From: Erythrobacter fulvus
Lineage (GTDB): Bacteria > Pseudomonadota > Alphaproteobacteria > Sphingomonadales > Sphingomonadaceae
Direction: 5' to 3'
DNA length: 64,000 bases
NCBI RefSeq assembly: GCF_028595285.1
Contig: NZ_JAQQXQ010000006.1
Coordinates: forward strand, 1 to 64,000
The position numbers and the translations under genes were made by a program. The notes below the pieces were generated by a model. That model saw nothing but the letters and a program-made list of their open reading frames with translations, made no database searches and was not told where the DNA came from. Numbering within the stretch: the stretch's first letter is position 1; every line of letters starts with the position of its first letter. Shown in pieces: positions 60,673-64,000 of this stretch.

Positions 60673-61680
60673 ATGATCAAACCTTACGATACCGACCGTC
60701 AGCCGGATGCGGAGGAAGCGCTGATTCGCGGCGCCCTCAGCCCTGAAATGAACCACCGCGTCCGCTCTGCAAGGATCATTGCGCGGCGCGCGGTGATCGT
60801 GGCCGAGGCGGGCGACCTGTCTTCCGAAGGCCGCGCCGGGCTGGAAGCGGACATCACCGCCGCGCTCTCGCAGCTGCCCGAAGTGGACGAAGTGCGCGTT
60901 GCCCTGACCGGGGAGCGTCGCCGCCGCCGCCTGATCGCGGTGGGCAGCGGCAAGGGCGGGGTCGGCAAGTCCACGCTCACCACCAATCTTGCGGTCGCGC
61001 TGGCGAAGCTGGGCCGCCGCGTCGGGGTGATCGATGGCGATATCTACGGCCCCTCCCAGCCCAAGCTGCTGAAGACCGAAGGGCAAAAGCCCGCCGCCAC
61101 GCCTGAGGGCGACATGCTGGTGGCGATCGACAGCCCTTATGGCGTCAAGGTGCTGTCGATGGGGCACATCGTCGCGCCCGGCAAGGCGCTGGCATGGCGC
61201 GGTCCGATGACCGGCAAGGCGCTCTCGCAGCTAATCGATGCCGACTGGGGCGATACCGATCTGCTGCTGGTTGATCTGCCGCCGGGCACGGGCGACGTGC
61301 AATTATCGATGCTATCGGCGCACAAGCCCGACGGTGCGGTGCTGGTTTCGACCCCGCAGGATCTTGCATTGATCGACGCCGCGCGCGCCGGCCAGCTGTT
61401 CGAGCAGGGCGAGGTGCCGATCATCGGGCTGGTTGAGAACATGGCGGGTTATGCCTGCCCGCATTGCGGCGAGGTGAGCGATCCGTTCGGCACCGGCGGC
61501 GTGGAGAAATTCGCCGCCGCGCTCGACATTCCTTTCCTTGGCCGGGTGCCGCTGACGCTCGCGACCCGCATGGCGGGCGATCGGGGCGAGCCGCCGGCTG
61601 CGGGCGACGACGAGACGGCACAGCCTTTCGTGGCGATTGCCGAACGCCTTGCGCGCTGGCTCGATACCGGGAAGCTGTAG
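60673..61680 (+). CDS. Mrp/NBP35-type P-loop protein, iron-sulfur carrier (ApbC)
   Basis: 335 residues from ATG 60673. N-terminal DUF59-like part is short and diverged (about 1-85). The ATPase domain has deviant Walker A G-S-G-K-G-G-V-G-K-S-T, then G-D-I-Y-G-P-S-Q, L-P-P-G-T-G-D and the metal-binding C-P-H-C in Y-A-C-P-H-C-G. It loads Fe-S clusters on target proteins in the cytoplasm. The molybdenum hydroxylase subunit starts four bases later, perhaps by operon. Confidence 0.92.
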   Translation: MIKPYDTDRQPDAEEALIRGALSPEMNHRVRSARIIARRAVIVAEAGDLSSEGRAGLEADITAALSQLPEVDEVRVALTGERRRRRLIAVGSGKGGVGKSTLTTNLAVALAKLGRRVGVIDGDIYGPSQPKLLKTEGQKPAATPEGDMLVAIDSPYGVKVLSMGHIVAPGKALAWRGPMTGKALSQLIDADWGDTDLLLVDLPPGTGDVQLSMLSAHKPDGAVLVSTPQDLALIDAARAGQLFEQGEVPIIGLVENMAGYACPHCGEVSDPFGTGGVEKFAAALDIPFLGRVPLTLATRMAGDRGEPPAAGDDETAQPFVAIAERLARWLDTGKL

Positions 61681-61683
61681 GAA

Positions 61684-63969
61684 ATGCAGGTCACGCGGCG
61701 CGGAATTCTGGCGGGAGCGGCAGCGGGCGGGGGGCTGCTGGTTGCGTGGTGGCTGATGCCGCGCAGCTATGCCAGCCCGCTGGTGGCCGCGCGGGACGAA
61801 TATGTGTTCGGCGCATGGGTGAAGATCGCCAGCGACGGGGTGGTGACGGTCGCCGTCCCGCAGCTCGAGATGGGGCAGGGCATCACCACACTGCTGCCTC
61901 AGATCGTGGCCTACGAACTGGGTGCGGACTGGCGGCAGATCGCGGTCGAGCCCGCGCCGGTTTCGGGCGCTTACGGCAATGTCCCGCTCGCACAGAAATG
62001 GATCGCGCTGTGGGACCCGATCACCGCCGGGCTTTCTGATCGCACCGACCGGATGATGGCGGAACGCTTTGCCGGAGCCCAGCGCTTTACCGCCACCGCC
62101 GACGGCACTTCGCTGGCCGCCTACGAAATGCCCTGCCGCGAGGCCGCTGCGGCGGCGCGGGCGATGCTGGCGCAGGAGGCCGCGTCGCGTTGGGGTGTTG
62201 CATGGGAGGAATGCGAGGTCGAAGCAGGCTTCGTCAGCCACGGCGAACAGCGCGCCAGCTTCGGCGAACTGGCCGAAGCTGCGGCGGAATACAGCCCGCC
62301 CGATCCGCCGCCGCTGCGCCCCGAGCCCCCGCGCGAGGCGCCGCTGCCTGCCGATGGTGAGGAAACCCCGCCCTTCCCGCGGCTGGATCTGCCCTCCAAG
62401 GTCGACGGCTCGTGGCGTTTCGCCGGGGACGTGCGTCTGCCCGGCATGGTCTTCGCCTCGATCCGCCACGGCCCGATCGACGGGTCGGAACTGACCGGCT
62501 TTGATCGCGATGCCGCCGCCGGCGTGCGGGGGCTGGCGGGGATTGTCAAAAGCAAGCGCTGGCTTGCGGTCGCTGCCGACAACTGGTGGAGCGCCGAACA
62601 GGCGCTGGAGGCGATGAAGCCCAAATTCGCCAATCCCACCCCCGTCAGCAGCAATGAAATCGCCGCCCGGCTCGATACGCTGCTGACCGGGGGCGAAAGG
62701 TTCCGCGTTGCCGAAACTGGGTTCGGCGCCGATGCCATGACCCGGGTCGACTTCGCCCGCCGTTACGAGGTCGAGCCGCACCATGCAGCGCCGGTGGAAA
62801 CCGCCTGTGCCGCCGCGCGCTATATTGATGGCAGGCTCGACCTATGGATGGCGACGCAGGCGCCCGAACAGGCGCGCATCGCGGCCGCCCGCGCGATCGA
62901 CATTCCGGTGGAGAACGTGGCGCTTTATCCGATGTCCGCCGGGGGCAGTTTCGACGCGCGGCTTGAACATGATCACGCGATCGAGATTGCCTTGATCGCG
63001 CGCGAAATCGCCCTGGACGGCCCGCGCCCGGTGCATCTGACCTGGCCGCGCCGCGACGAGCTGATCCGGTCGCGCCCGCGTGCGCCCGCGTGGATGCTGC
63101 TGAGTGCGCAGCTTTCGAAGCTGGAGGACGGCGCGATCGAAGCCATGCGCCTGCGGATCGCCACGCCGCCGGCAGCGCGCGAATTCGGCAAACGCTTGTT
63201 CGGCAATCTCACCAGCATGGCTGCGATCCGCGAGACGACCGGACAGCCCGATCCGCTCGCTTGCGAAGGTGCGGTGCCGCCCTATGAATTGCCGGCTGTG
63301 GCGGTCGATCACGTGCCGGTAGAGATCGGGCTGCCGGTCGGGCGGGTGCGCGGCAATGCGCACGGCCCGGCCACTTTCGCGATCGAGAGCTTCATCGACG
63401 AGATCGCCGCGCAATTTTCGCGCGAGCCGCTGTCGTTCCGCATGGCGATGCTGGGCAATGACGTGCGGCTTGCCGCCTGCCTGCAACGCGCCGCGCAGCT
63501 GGCCGGATGGGACGGCGGGGCCGACCAGAGCGGACAGGGCCTCGCCTGCGCCCGCATCGGCGATGGGCCCGAAGCCGCGCGTATTGCCTGCGTTGCCACC
63601 GCCCGGCAGGGCGAAGGCGGGGTGCGGGTTACCCAGTTGGCGGCGGCGGTCGATATCGGGCGGATCATCAATCACGACATCGCCCGCCAGCAGATCGAAG
63701 GCGGCCTGGTGTTCGGGATCGGCATCGCGCTCGGCAATCCGTTAAAGCTGCGCAGCGGCATGCCCGAAAGCCTCGATTATGCCGGGTTGGGTCTGCCGGT
63801 GCTGGCCGATTGCCCCGAAATGCGGATCGAATTCATCGCCAGCGAGGCACCGCCTGCCGATCCCGGCGAGCTGGGGGCGATTGTCGCGCCCCCGGCGATT
63901 GCCAATGCGCTGTTTTCGGCTACAGGCTTGCGCCTGAGACGACTGCCCCTACTTTCGGACGGCATATGA
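61684..63969 (+). CDS. Xanthine dehydrogenase family molybdopterin-binding subunit (IorB-like)
   Basis: 761 residues. N-terminal T-R-R-G-I-L-A-G-A-A-A is a twin-arginine signal, so periplasmic or membrane-linked as in isoquinoline 1-oxidoreductase beta subunits. It has P-Q-L-E-M-G-Q-G (molybdenum cofactor site), S-G-A-Y-G-N-V-P, and a later A-A-V-D-I-G-R-I-I-N-H. No partner 2Fe-2S (IorA-like) subunit is visible inside the window; it may lie beyond the right edge or elsewhere. Substrate unknown. The product is slightly longer than typical for IorB fragments. Confidence 0.85.
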   Translation: MQVTRRGILAGAAAGGGLLVAWWLMPRSYASPLVAARDEYVFGAWVKIASDGVVTVAVPQLEMGQGITTLLPQIVAYELGADWRQIAVEPAPVSGAYGNVPLAQKWIALWDPITAGLSDRTDRMMAERFAGAQRFTATADGTSLAAYEMPCREAAAAARAMLAQEAASRWGVAWEECEVEAGFVSHGEQRASFGELAEAAAEYSPPDPPPLRPEPPREAPLPADGEETPPFPRLDLPSKVDGSWRFAGDVRLPGMVFASIRHGPIDGSELTGFDRDAAAGVRGLAGIVKSKRWLAVAADNWWSAEQALEAMKPKFANPTPVSSNEIAARLDTLLTGGERFRVAETGFGADAMTRVDFARRYEVEPHHAAPVETACAAARYIDGRLDLWMATQAPEQARIAAARAIDIPVENVALYPMSAGGSFDARLEHDHAIEIALIAREIALDGPRPVHLTWPRRDELIRSRPRAPAWMLLSAQLSKLEDGAIEAMRLRIATPPAAREFGKRLFGNLTSMAAIRETTGQPDPLACEGAVPPYELPAVAVDHVPVEIGLPVGRVRGNAHGPATFAIESFIDEIAAQFSREPLSFRMAMLGNDVRLAACLQRAAQLAGWDGGADQSGQGLACARIGDGPEAARIACVATARQGEGGVRVTQLAAAVDIGRIINHDIARQQIEGGLVFGIGIALGNPLKLRSGMPESLDYAGLGLPVLADCPEMRIEFIASEAPPADPGELGAIVAPPAIANALFSATGLRLRRLPLLSDGI

Positions 63970-64000
63970 CCCGGACAAAATTGCAACACCCGGTCTGGGC
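63966..64000 (+). CDS. Start of next gene, cut by window edge
   Basis: ATG at 63966 overlaps the TGA of the preceding gene (ATGA). Only about 11 codons are present (M-T-R-T-K-L-Q-H-P-V-W), too short to assign. The overlap indicates an operon with the molybdenum subunit gene. Confidence 0.5.
   Translation, partial: MTRTKLQHPVW

Noticed and set aside
61312-62784. Minus-strand frame of 490 codons
   Set aside because: Antisense to mrp and the IorB-like gene; no motif.

Overview
The window looks like a piece of an alphaproteobacterial chromosome, most likely Sphingomonadales and close to Erythrobacteraceae. This rests on high GC, two large TonB-dependent receptors, and familiar core blocks: ftsE-ftsX with a plsC-type acyltransferase, hisC-tyrC divergent from metX-metW, and hflK-hflC-degQ divergent from mrp. 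The genus is an inference from gene content.

Layout. 0-10 kb is a signalling region: a degenerate HD-GYP protein, a methyltransferase, a thioredoxin remnant, a PAS-GGDEF-EAL-PilZ protein, then a block of membrane GGDEF-EAL protein, exported cupredoxin-like protein, DUF3034 beta-barrel-like protein and truncated hemoglobin with an N-terminal extension. 10-20 kb holds two VOC proteins, a TonB receptor, a KdpD/KdpE-like two-component pair, a Pal-like lipoprotein and an APC amino acid permease. 21-25 kb is an ECF sigma/anti-sigma operon divergent from an S8 serine protease and flanked by two exported proteins that share a promoter motif. 25-33 kb is accessory: small proteins, an antiporter fused to an OmpA-type domain, a solo tyrosine recombinase, and an AT-rich patch. 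33-39.5 kb holds ChrA convergent with an Rrf2 - YezD - TonB receptor - TauE/SafE - Amj-like operon, read here as a sulfur-responsive module. 39.8-42.4 kb is a DUF3489 - DUF2924 - serine recombinase cassette beside tRNA-Leu(GAG). 42.8-64 kb is mostly conserved core: zinc-ribbon/DUF3426, ftsEX, YdcF, PlsC, a GIY-YIG protein with a tiny membrane peptide, tyrC-hisC, metXW, GST, msrB, PBP1A, degQ-hflCK, mrp and an IorB-like molybdenum hydroxylase subunit.

The most unusual features are: (i) at least fourteen copies or pieces of a roughly 100-200 bp intergenic repeat family, all seen in one orientation; (ii) the hemoglobin/DUF3034/cupredoxin/GGDEF-EAL block; (iii) the sigma factor-protease region with a 10-bp perfect inverted repeat and a repeated promoter-like motif; (iv) the antiporter-OmpA fusion; (v) the Rrf2-controlled operon with a likely operator between its -35 and -10. 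No CRISPR array, rRNA or complete prophage was seen.
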